Below are positions 1 to 6,381 of a stretch of 6,966 bases of DNA, in pieces. This DNA is from Actinomycetota bacterium (GTDB lineage: Bacteria > Actinomycetota > Acidimicrobiia > Spongiisociales > UBA11373), in NCBI GenBank assembly GCA_003486285.1, contig DNGH01000264.1:1-6966 (forward strand), in the 5' to 3' direction. The translations under genes were made by a program, and so were the position numbers. Every line of letters starts with the position of its first letter. Within the stretch, counting starts at the first letter, position 1. The notes beneath the pieces were generated by a model. That model made no database searches and was not told where the DNA came from. It was given only the letters and a program-made list of their open reading frames with translations.

Positions 1-1
1 C

Positions 2-2104
2 GACGCGGCCCTGGCAGTGCCCCTGCGCGTCGCCTGGGCGGTGCGCCGCCGCCGCGGCCGGCGCATCCCCAGTCTGTTCGACCTCATCACCCTCGGTGAC
101 CCGCGCGACCCCAATCGTTTGCTGCAGGAACTGACCGTCCGCTTCCGTCCCGAGCAGGTGACCGTGATCACCGGCGAGTCGGCCGGCGTCGGCGAACTGC
201 GCCGGGAGTGGGACTCCGAGCGGGTACACCGGCCCGATGCGCCCACCGGGTTTGCCGAGTTCGTCGCCCTGCGCGCCGCGCTGAGTCTCGAGGTCACCGA
301 GCGCCGCCTCCGCGGCAACCGGTACAAGGTGCCGCGTTTCGTGGCCGAGGATCTGCTCGGCTCGGCGGCGTTCCAGGAGGGCCTGGCCGAACTGGCGCGG
401 CGCCCCGGCGAGGACGAGGCCGAGGTGGCGGCGCGGGCGGCCAAGTACCTCAAGGAGATCGCCGCCTCCCCGAGCACCTTCGTGATCGATCTGGTGGCGG
501 CGCTGGTGCGCGCCGTCTACACGATGGGCTACGAGCGGCGGATCCGGTACGACCGCGACGCCCTGGAGCGCATCGCCGCCCTCGGCCAGACCCACTCACT
601 CGCCTTCCTCCCCAGTCACAAGTCCAACATGGATCACCTCTCCCTCACCTACGTCCTCTACGAGAACGGCCTGCCGCCCAACCACACCGCCGGCGGCATC
701 AACATGAGGTTCTTCCCGATCGGGGGCCTGCTGCGTCGCCACGGGATCTTCTTCATCCGGCGCACCTTCAAGGACAACGAGGTCTACAGGTTCGTCCTCA
801 AGCGCTACATCGACTACCTGCTGGCACGGCGTTTCCCCCTCGAGTGGTACCTGGAGGGGGGACGCAGCCGCACCGGGAAGCTGCGGGAAGCGCGCTACGG
901 CATGCTCTCCTACGTCGCCGACTCATGGCGCCGGGGGTCGTGCGAGGACGTGGTCCTGGTCCCGATCTCGATCGCCTACGACCAGATCCAGGATGTCGGC
1001 GCCCATGCCGCCGAGCAGCAGGGAAAGGCCAAGGAGCGGGAGTCGTTCGCCTGGATGGTCCGGGTGCTGCGCAGCCTGCGCCGCCGCTACGGGCGCATCC
1101 ACATCTCCTTCGGCGAGGAGATCCACCTCGCCGACGCCCTGGAGCGGTACCCGGCGGGCCAGGAGCCCGACCCGGAGGCGTCACAGCTCGAGATCGCCAA
1201 GCTGGCCTTCGAGGTGTCGGTGCGGATCAACCGGGTGACACCGATCACGCCGATCTCGCTCGTCACCATGGCGCTGCTCGGCACCGGCGATCGCGCCGTC
1301 ACCGCCGAGGAGACCCACGTGATGCTGCGCGACTTCATCACGTTCGTCGAGGCCCGCGGCCTGCCCGTCACCGAGCACCTCGAACTCGATGACCCCGCCG
1401 AGGTGCGGGCGGCACTCGACGCCCTCGTCGAGCACAAGGTGGTGACGCGGTGGGAGGGCGGCACGGAGACGGTCTACGCCATCGGCACCGACCAGCATCT
1501 CGCTGCGGCCTACTACCGCAACACCATCGTCCACTTCTTCACCACCGGCGCGATCGCGGAACTGGCCCTGCTCGCGGCTGCAGGCGTCGAAGCGGGTTCA
1601 TCCTTCTGGTCGGAGGTGGCGGCGCTGCGCGATCTGCTCAAATTCGAGTTCTTCTTCGCGGGCAAGGAGAAGTTTCGCGACGAGGTCGCCAGGGAGGTGG
1701 CGTACCACGATCCGGATTGGGAGCAGCGCCTGGCGGCGGGGGAGGGCCTGGCCGTGCTGCGGCGCTTCCGGCCCTTTACCGCCCATCGGGTCTTGCGTCC
1801 GGTGTTCGAGGCCTATCTCCTCGTGGCGGACACCCTGGCGGCGCGCGATTACCGCGGTGACGTCGATGCCAAGCGGCTCCTCGCCGACACCCTGGCTCTC
1901 GGTGCCCAGTACCGCGCCCAGAAGCGCATCAAGAGCCCGGAGGCGGTGTCGACGGCGCTATTCGGCAGTGCGATCCGGCTCGCCGGGAATCGCGGCCTGC
2001 TCGCCGGAGGCGACGTCGAGCGCCTGGCGGAGCGTCAGGCGTTTGCCGCTGAACTCCGTGGCATCGTGGAGTGCATCGGATCGATCGAAGCGATGGAAGA
2101 GTAG
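2..2104 (+). CDS. plsB: Glycerol-3-phosphate 1-O-acyltransferase (PlsB family), 5' end outside window
   Basis: This enzyme transfers an acyl group from acyl-CoA or acyl-ACP to position 1 of sn-glycerol 3-phosphate, the first committed step of phospholipid synthesis, at the inner face of the membrane. All four acyltransferase blocks are visible: HKSNMD (HX4D, catalytic His and Asp) at 617-634, GIFFIRR at 743-763, EGGRSRTGK (phosphate and glycerol binding) at 854-880, and VPISIAYD at 959-982. The long C-terminal part after the catalytic region is typical of PlsB and not of the short PlsC enzymes. The frame is open to the left edge. A GTG at 17 gives 695 residues, but the HX4D His would then be about residue 201, whereas E. 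coli PlsB (about 807 aa) has it near 306. About 100 residues are therefore probably missing upstream, and the GTG at 17 is unlikely to be the true start. The stop is TAG at 2102-2104, and a probable terminator follows. Confidence 0.95.
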   Translation, partial: DAALAVPLRVAWAVRRRRGRRIPSLFDLITLGDPRDPNRLLQELTVRFRPEQVTVITGESAGVGELRREWDSERVHRPDAPTGFAEFVALRAALSLEVTERRLRGNRYKVPRFVAEDLLGSAAFQEGLAELARRPGEDEAEVAARAAKYLKEIAASPSTFVIDLVAALVRAVYTMGYERRIRYDRDALERIAALGQTHSLAFLPSHKSNMDHLSLTYVLYENGLPPNHTAGGINMRFFPIGGLLRRHGIFFIRRTFKDNEVYRFVLKRYIDYLLARRFPLEWYLEGGRSRTGKLREARYGMLSYVADSWRRGSCEDVVLVPISIAYDQIQDVGAHAAEQQGKAKERESFAWMVRVLRSLRRRYGRIHISFGEEIHLADALERYPAGQEPDPEASQLEIAKLAFEVSVRINRVTPITPISLVTMALLGTGDRAVTAEETHVMLRDFITFVEARGLPVTEHLELDDPAEVRAALDALVEHKVVTRWEGGTETVYAIGTDQHLAAAYYRNTIVHFFTTGAIAELALLAAAGVEAGSSFWSEVAALRDLLKFEFFFAGKEKFRDEVAREVAYHDPDWEQRLAAGEGLAVLRRFRPFTAHRVLRPVFEAYLLVADTLAARDYRGDVDAKRLLADTLALGAQYRAQKRIKSPEAVSTALFGSAIRLAGNRGLLAGGDVERLAERQAFAAELRGIVECIGSIEAMEE

Positions 2105-2140
2105 GGCGCCGAATCGACGTCGAGGCACCTCCGATTCGAT

Positions 2141-2168
2141 CGCGTCGCGGGCGAAGCGGGGCGTTTTT
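2141..2168 (+). terminator. Probable intrinsic terminator of plsB
   Basis: CGCGTCGC (2141-2148) can pair with GCGGGGCG (2156-2163) with one mismatch and one G-U pair around a 7-base loop. Five T residues (2164-2168) follow at once, a rare run in this GC-rich window. A second, bulged inverted repeat (CGAATCG at 2110-2116, CGATTCG at 2132-2138) lies just after the plsB stop. The imperfect stem keeps the confidence moderate. Confidence 0.45.
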
Positions 2169-2214
2169 CTCGTCGCGCCTCAGGACGACCTGCCAGAATG
2201 TTAGGAGAGCTACC

Positions 2215-2229
2215 CAGGAGGTTCTCCTG
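2215..2229 (+). promoter_or_regulatory. Strong ribosome binding site inside a start-codon hairpin
   Basis: AGGAGG at 2216-2221 is a full Shine-Dalgarno sequence, five bases before an in-frame CTG at 2227-2229. No ATG, GTG or TTG lies at a suitable distance in the same frame, so this site decides the start of the downstream gene. The same bases form a perfect inverted repeat: CAGGAG (2215-2220), loop GTT, CTCCTG (2224-2229). If this hairpin folds in the mRNA it would cover both the ribosome binding site and the start codon. Confidence 0.55.
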
Positions 2230-2688
2230 ACTGATTCCGATTCCACCACCACCCCACCCCAGCCGATGGCACCCAGCGCGCCCGTCGTGACGCCCGCCAA
2301 GGAGCGCTCTCGGATGTGGGCCGTCCTGCCGATGATCGCGGCCGTTGGACTCGGTGCGAGCGTGTTCTTCCCGTGGCTCGAAGCCTTCGGGACCACCGTC
2401 AATGCAATGGACATCCGACTCGACTCGTCGTGGACCGATCTGGTCGACTTCGAGCTGGACGGGGCCTGGTTGGGACCGGTGGTCCTGGCGATCGCGGTCC
2501 TTGGATTCCTGATGATCCTGTTGCGATCCGTTCCCGCGGTGTTCTACCGCATAGTCGGGATCGTGGCCATTGCCGTCGTGGCGATGTTCTTCCGTGCGGC
2601 CATCGCAGGAGACGGGTTCGAGTTCGTGGCATGGGGAGCCTATGCCGCGGCAGGGTTCTCCCTGCTGATGCTGATTCCGCGTAACTAG
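2227..2688 (+). CDS. Unknown four-helix integral membrane protein (probable CTG start)
   Basis: I do not recognise this gene. From the CTG at 2227 it encodes 153 residues starting MTDSDSTTT. A polar, Pro/Thr-rich N-terminus of about 28 residues is followed by four hydrophobic segments near residues 30-50, 81-99, 104-126 and 133-150. The loop between segments 1 and 2 is mostly polar with several acidic residues, and the protein ends IPRN. It should be a small membrane protein with no catalytic motif I can see. The start was chosen because AGGAGG sits five bases upstream. The frame stays open back to a GTG at 2071 inside plsB, but that N-terminus is basic, overlaps plsB and the putative terminator, and is not credible. 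ATG at 2266 would give 140 residues but has no ribosome binding site. The gene lies 122 bases after plsB on the same strand, and a strong hairpin follows its stop. Confidence 0.75.
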   Translation: MTDSDSTTTPPQPMAPSAPVVTPAKERSRMWAVLPMIAAVGLGASVFFPWLEAFGTTVNAMDIRLDSSWTDLVDFELDGAWLGPVVLAIAVLGFLMILLRSVPAVFYRIVGIVAIAVVAMFFRAAIAGDGFEFVAWGAYAAAGFSLLMLIPRN

Positions 2689-2711
2689 CCCGCTTGAACC
2701 TCTGAACTCGA

Positions 2712-2751
2712 CGCAGCCGATCTCCGCCCTCGGGGGCAGGGATCGGCTGCG
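2712..2751. terminator. Strong hairpin between convergent genes, likely bidirectional terminator
   Basis: CGCAGCCGATC (2712-2722) and GATCGGCTGCG (2741-2751) are perfect 11-base complements. The stem continues inward through a T-G pair, a C-G pair, one mismatch and GCCC/GGGC to a TCGG tetraloop. It sits 23 bases after the stop of the membrane protein gene and 83 bases beyond the stop of nfuA, which converges on it. No T-run follows on either strand, so it may act as a U-tract-independent terminator or as a 3'-end stabiliser. The rest of the gap to 2834 holds a 10-base palindrome CGCCGCGGCG (2796-2805) flanked by GATCGA and TCGATC (2781-2813), and nothing else that I can identify. Confidence 0.65.
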
Positions 2752-2834
2752 GCGTCTCACGGGGCTCGTCGGAGCCGCTCGATCGAACCGCGATGCGCCG
2801 CGGCGTCTCGATCCGGCCGAGGTCGGCTCGTCGC

Positions 2835-3440
2835 CTAGTGGAAGTAGGGGTTCTGCCCCGACTCGTGATCGGTGACGTCGATGACGTGCTGGATCTCGGG
2901 GATCGACTCCATGATCGCCACCTCGATGCCCTGGCGCAGGGTCACCGCCGCCATGCCGCATCCCTGGCAGCCCCCACCCAACTGGAGGAAGGCGGTGTCG
3001 CCCTCCACGGACACCAGCCGGGCATAACCCCCGTGGCCGGCGATGGCAGGGTTGATCTGCTCGTCGAGCAGAGTCTGCAAGCGCTGCGCCAGCGGGCCCT
3101 CCAGGGGAGCGCCACCACTGGGGATCTTGGGGCTGGCGCCGTTGGGATTGTCGATGGTGAGGCCGGCCTCGGTGATGGTGATGGTGGACCCTTCGAGGCG
3201 GCTCACGCTCCCCGCCCGCACCACCACGGGAAGGTCGCCGAATACCTGGACCACGTCATCGGGGGCGGCATCCACCAGCGGGATGAAGGTCAGCTCGTAG
3301 ACGAACCGCATGTGGTCCACCCCGGTGATCCCGATCGCCAGCGCCAGTTCCGCGGCGTCGGGCTCCTGAGAGCGGATGTCACGGACGGCGGTGACCGCCT
3401 CGGGAGTGAGCGAGAGCACGGTGCGGGTGGTGACTGCCAT
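2835..3440 (-). CDS. nfuA: NfuA-type iron-sulfur cluster carrier protein
   Basis: NfuA-type proteins bind a [4Fe-4S] cluster at a dimer interface and pass it to apo-enzymes in the cytosol, and they can help repair clusters under stress. The 201-residue product matches the two-domain NfuA layout in length (E. coli NfuA is 191 aa). Residues 5-98 resemble an A-type (HesB/IscA) domain but contain no cysteine, so this half cannot bind a cluster alone; that is normal for NfuA, where it serves in target recognition. Residues 117-190 form the Nfu domain with the CXXC motif GGGCQGCGM (C158, C161). The tail DHESGQNPYFH is typical of actinobacterial members. ATG at 3440 was chosen over a TTG at 3476. 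No Shine-Dalgarno sequence precedes it, but a TAACCT hexamer lies 8 bases upstream, which fits a leaderless transcript. The ctpE stop is 58 bases upstream. Confidence 0.93.
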   Translation of the reverse strand: MAVTTRTVLSLTPEAVTAVRDIRSQEPDAAELALAIGITGVDHMRFVYELTFIPLVDAAPDDVVQVFGDLPVVVRAGSVSRLEGSTITITEAGLTIDNPNGASPKIPSGGAPLEGPLAQRLQTLLDEQINPAIAGHGGYARLVSVEGDTAFLQLGGGCQGCGMAAVTLRQGIEVAIMESIPEIQHVIDVTDHESGQNPYFH

Positions 3441-3446
3441 AGCGGG

Positions 3447-3476
3447 TGAGGTTACCGGCGGCCGTGATGCAAACAA
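3447..3476 (-). promoter_or_regulatory. Probable promoter of nfuA giving a leaderless mRNA
   Basis: On the minus strand a TAACCT hexamer (3454-3449) fits the actinobacterial -10 consensus TAnnnT and lies 8 bases before the ATG. TTGTTT (3476-3471) is a fair -35 element with a 16-base spacer. Transcription would start at or next to the A of the ATG. The core GGTAACCTCA (3456-3447) recurs before the LiaF-like gene. Confidence 0.5.
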
Positions 3477-3498
3477 GAGTGGTCTTGCGACCCGTGCC

Positions 3499-5961
3499 TC
3501 ACCGGGGCGTGCCGGGGTCCCGGGGTTCGCCGAGGCGCGGCCGCCCGATCCGGGTCGCCCGGTCCCGCACCCGCTGCATTCCGGTGCGGATCACCCGCAG
3601 CGGGCTCCCGGGATCGAACGGGGTGCGGAGCAACTCGGGGACCTGGCGCAGCCAGCCGACGGCCCGCAGTACCGAATACAGCAGGGCCCCGGTGATCCCG
3701 ATGATGCCGACACCGGCGAGCACCACCACCAGGTGCGGCATCTGCAACTCGAAGAAGGTGCGCCACGGCGGGACCACCAGGATCAGCCCGTACAGCGCCG
3801 CCATGCTTCCGATGAGGAATCGCCGTCCCGGGGTGAGCGGCCGTGCGTTGATGATCAGCGCAAACAGACCGATCGAGACCAGCACGAGGGTGGCCAGGGT
3901 GCGGGCCTGCAGCAGCGAGACCTCTTCGGAGATGGCGAGCTCGTACGCGGCGTAGGTCGACGCCGCTGCGAGGGCGCCTACCGGAATGGCAAAGCGCATC
4001 ACCCGGATGACGAACCCGGTGCGGGCCCGCGCCGCAGTGTGCGCCAGCGCCAGGGCAAAGGCCGGCGCTCCGATGGTGAGAGTGCCGACCAGTGTGAGGT
4101 GCCGGGGCACGAAGGGGAAGGGGGTGAGGAAGATGCCGACGAGGACCGCGAACAGGAACGAGTAGACCGTCTTGACGACGAAGAGATTGGCGACCCGCTC
4201 GATGTTGGCGATGACGCGCCGCCCCTCGTCGACGACGGCCGGGAGCGTGGCGAAGTTGCCGTCGAGCAGTACCACCTGGCTGACGGCGCGCGACGCCGGC
4301 GATCCCGATCCCATGGCGATGCCGATGTCGGCCTTCTTGAGGGCCAGCACGTCGTTGACCCCGTCGCCGGTCATCGCCACCACATGACCCCCGGCCTGCA
4401 GCGCCGCGATCATGTCGCGCTTCTGGTGCGGCGTGACCCGTCCGAACACCGCTCCCTCCTCGAGGGCGCGCCGCAGTAGCTCCGGATCTTCGGGAAGGCT
4501 GCGGGCGTCGACCACTCGTCCGCTGAGCCCGACGCTGCGGGCGATGGCTGCCACCGTGTCGGGATGGTCGCCGGAGATCACCTTGGGGCTGACCCCCTGG
4601 GCGGCGAAGAAGCGAACCGTGTCGATCGCCTCCGGACGGATCACGTCGCTCAGGGTGACCAAGGCGATGGCGGTCAGGTCGCGGGGGAGGGCCTCACCCT
4701 CGAGCGGATGCTCCGACACGGCGAGAAGCAGGACCCGCTTGCCCGCGGCTGCTGCGGTCCCCACCATCCCGGTCACCGCGGGATCACCGGGAAGCATCAT
4801 CTCGGGCGCCCCGAGCACCCAGCTGCCGAGTCGGCCGAAGTCGGCCGCACTCCACTTGCGCGCCGACGAGAAGGGCACGGTGCGCCGCGGTCGCCATCCC
4901 GCGGGACCGGGGAACACGGCCGCAATCGCCCGCGTCGTGGCGTTGGGGCTGGGATCGGCGGCGGCGACCGCGCCGAGTGCGGCTTCGGAGTCGACACGAT
5001 CGGTGAACAGATGGAGACCATCCACCGACAGCCGGCCCTCGGTGAGGGTTCCGGTCTTGTCGAAGCACACCACATCCACCCGGGCGAGCATCTCCAGGGC
5101 GGGCAGCTCCTGCACCAGCACGTGGCGCTTGCCGAGCCGAACCACGCCGACGGCGAAAGCGATCGAGGTCAGCAGCACCAGGCCCTGGGGGATCATCGCC
5201 ACCATTCCGCCGACCGCGACCCGGACCGCCTCCTTCCACTCGTCGTTGGCCCGCAGCTGGCTCCATACCAGGAGAACCATGGTGGGCGCCATCACCCAGC
5301 CGATGGCGGCGAGGATCCAGTCGATGCCGCGGCGCAGCTCGGATCGAACCAGTTCGAACTTCTTCGCCTCGACGGCGAGCCGTGCCGCGTAGGCATCGGA
5401 CCCGACGCGTCGCGCCTTGAACACCCCTGAGCCCGCGGAGACGAACGACCCGGAGAGCACCTCGTCGGCGTGCTGCTTGAACACGGGTTCGGCCTCGCCG
5501 GTGAGCAGAGACTCGTCGACCTCCAGTCCCTCGCCCACGACCACGAGTCCATCGACCACGATCTGGTCGCCGGCGGTGATGTAGAGCAGGTCGTCCAGGA
5601 CCACCTGGTCGATCGGAATGTCCCGGTGACGACCCTCCCGGATCACGGTGGTCCGCGGTGCGGAGAGGAGCGCGAGGCGGTCAAGGGTTCGCTTGGCCCG
5701 CAGCTCCTGAGTGATGCCGATCAGGGCGTTGGCCACCAGCACCCCGCCGAACAGCGCATCCTGCGGTGGGGCGACCACGATGATCACGGCGAGCAGGCCG
5801 CCGAGCAGCAGGTTGAAGAGGGTGAAGACGTTGGCGTGGACGATCTCGGCGACGGTGCGGCTCGGACCGAGGGGGACGCGGTTGACGGCCCCGGCGAGCA
5901 CTCGCTTTCTCACGTCGGCGGTGCCGAGGCCGCTGAGCCGAGCACCGGTGGCCGTCGTCAT
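3499..5961 (-). CDS. ctpE: CtpE-like cation-translocating P-type ATPase (probable calcium pump)
   Basis: This 820-residue protein should use ATP to move a cation across the plasma membrane. Motifs: actuator TGEAEP (154-159), phosphorylation site DKTGT (D301), a short nucleotide-binding domain (about 315-440) with LGAPE where many pumps have KGAPE, GDHPDT (464-469) and hinge TGDGVND (531-537). About ten membrane segments are visible: 45-64, 68-86, 213-234, 245-273, then six between about 592 and 765. A basic cytosolic tail follows. Overall wording, such as NVFTLFN, IDWIL, LVQELPALE and VVRLGKR, closely follows mycobacterial CtpE, which has been linked to calcium uptake; the substrate here is inferred. 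There is no N-terminal metal-binding CXXC domain, which argues against a P1B heavy-metal pump. The M4 motif is IPQGL, not PEGL: Q259 replaces the usual ion-binding Glu. ATG at 5961 follows GAGGTGAC, a usable ribosome binding site. LiaF-like gene upstream, nfuA downstream. Confidence 0.9.
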   Translation of the reverse strand: MTTATGARLSGLGTADVRKRVLAGAVNRVPLGPSRTVAEIVHANVFTLFNLLLGGLLAVIIVVAPPQDALFGGVLVANALIGITQELRAKRTLDRLALLSAPRTTVIREGRHRDIPIDQVVLDDLLYITAGDQIVVDGLVVVGEGLEVDESLLTGEAEPVFKQHADEVLSGSFVSAGSGVFKARRVGSDAYAARLAVEAKKFELVRSELRRGIDWILAAIGWVMAPTMVLLVWSQLRANDEWKEAVRVAVGGMVAMIPQGLVLLTSIAFAVGVVRLGKRHVLVQELPALEMLARVDVVCFDKTGTLTEGRLSVDGLHLFTDRVDSEAALGAVAAADPSPNATTRAIAAVFPGPAGWRPRRTVPFSSARKWSAADFGRLGSWVLGAPEMMLPGDPAVTGMVGTAAAAGKRVLLLAVSEHPLEGEALPRDLTAIALVTLSDVIRPEAIDTVRFFAAQGVSPKVISGDHPDTVAAIARSVGLSGRVVDARSLPEDPELLRRALEEGAVFGRVTPHQKRDMIAALQAGGHVVAMTGDGVNDVLALKKADIGIAMGSGSPASRAVSQVVLLDGNFATLPAVVDEGRRVIANIERVANLFVVKTVYSFLFAVLVGIFLTPFPFVPRHLTLVGTLTIGAPAFALALAHTAARARTGFVIRVMRFAIPVGALAAASTYAAYELAISEEVSLLQARTLATLVLVSIGLFALIINARPLTPGRRFLIGSMAALYGLILVVPPWRTFFELQMPHLVVVLAGVGIIGITGALLYSVLRAVGWLRQVPELLRTPFDPGSPLRVIRTGMQRVRDRATRIGRPRLGEPRDPGTPR

Positions 5962-5981
5962 GTCACCTCGACCCCAGGGTA
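5962..5981 (-). promoter_or_regulatory. Ribosome binding site and possible -10 element of the ATPase gene
   Basis: GAGGTG (5969-5964) lies just before the ATG at 5961 and supports that start. Further upstream, TACCCT (5981-5976) fits TAnnnT and would give a 5' leader of only about 7 bases. No clear -35 element is seen, so the ATPase gene may equally be transcribed from the gene before it across a 60-base gap. Confidence 0.35.
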
Positions 5982-6021
5982 GTGAGAGGCCAACGCGGGT
6001 ACCGGTGCAGCCGGACCGCTA

Positions 6022-6381
6022 CTACGACGACCAGAAGTCGGCGCGGTCCTTGGCCCCCGTGAAGTTGTCGAGGAGGATCGCCAACCCGATCCCGATCACC
6101 ACGATGGGCCAGATGGCAAAGTCGCGGTCGATGACCTCCAGGTCGCGCAGCAGCATGAAGATCCCGATCAATACCAGCGTGAGCGGCCAGAACCAGCCGC
6201 GGCGATTGCCCACCAACGTGCCGATGAGGAGCCATCCGCCCAGGGTGAGCCAGATCAGCGTCCACACGCCGATTTCGGGTACTGCCCCCATCTCCCGCAG
6301 CAGGAAGAGCACCCCGATGGTGACCAGGGCGAATCCGAAGAAGATCGGCTTGGGCGGGCGGTAGTCGATGGTCGCCTTCAT
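6022..6381 (-). CDS. Small LiaF/DUF5668-like four-helix membrane protein
   Basis: The 119-residue product is almost entirely membrane. Hydrophobic segments lie near residues 13-29, 37-57, 62-80 and 88-105, with a short polar N-terminus (MKATIDYRPPK) and a charged C-terminus. It has two similar halves: FALVTIGVLFLLREM (17-31) resembles PLTLVLIGIFMLLRDL (66-81), and each is followed by a Trp-containing second helix (IGVWTLIW, FAIWPIVV). This pattern is that of the LiaI/LiaF-type transmembrane region (DUF5668), found in envelope-stress proteins and many small unknowns; no biochemical role can be read here. The C-terminal ligand domain of true LiaF proteins is absent. The ATG (6381-6379) overlaps the thioredoxin-like gene's TGA as ATGA, so the two are probably translationally coupled. 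There is also a TAACCT hexamer 7 bases before the ATG. The CtpE-like gene starts 60 bases downstream. Confidence 0.82.
   Translation of the reverse strand: MKATIDYRPPKPIFFGFALVTIGVLFLLREMGAVPEIGVWTLIWLTLGGWLLIGTLVGNRRGWFWPLTLVLIGIFMLLRDLEVIDRDFAIWPIVVIGIGLAILLDNFTGAKDRADFWSS

Noticed and set aside
208..1392. Long plus-strand reading frame inside plsB
   Set aside because: It is offset from the plsB frame, is packed with Arg, Pro, Gly and Ala, and shows no family motif. The plsB frame holds all the acyltransferase motifs, so this is a GC-driven shadow.
2194..2199. CAGAAT as a -10 element for the CTG-start gene
   Set aside because: It resembles TAnnnT only partly and has no -35 partner at 16-18 bases, so it is not listed as a promoter.
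2749..2833. Short direct repeats GCGGCGTCTC (2749, 2800) and GGCTCGTCG (2763, 2825) in the convergent gap
   Set aside because: They are 9-10 bases of GC-rich sequence with unequal spacing and no sign of an attachment site or element ends; chance is the simplest explanation.
2035..2961. 308-codon minus-strand frame crossing three genes and the terminator hairpin
   Set aside because: It runs antisense to plsB and the membrane protein gene and into the nfuA end, through a strong hairpin. Its His/Arg/Gly-rich, low-information sequence has no recognisable motif.
3376..5392. Two long plus-strand frames (3376-4479 and 4412-5392) antisense to the ATPase gene
   Set aside because: The ATPase frame on the other strand has every P-type motif and ten membrane segments. 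The antisense products are charged or Ser/Arg-rich and motif-free, as expected from high GC at third positions.
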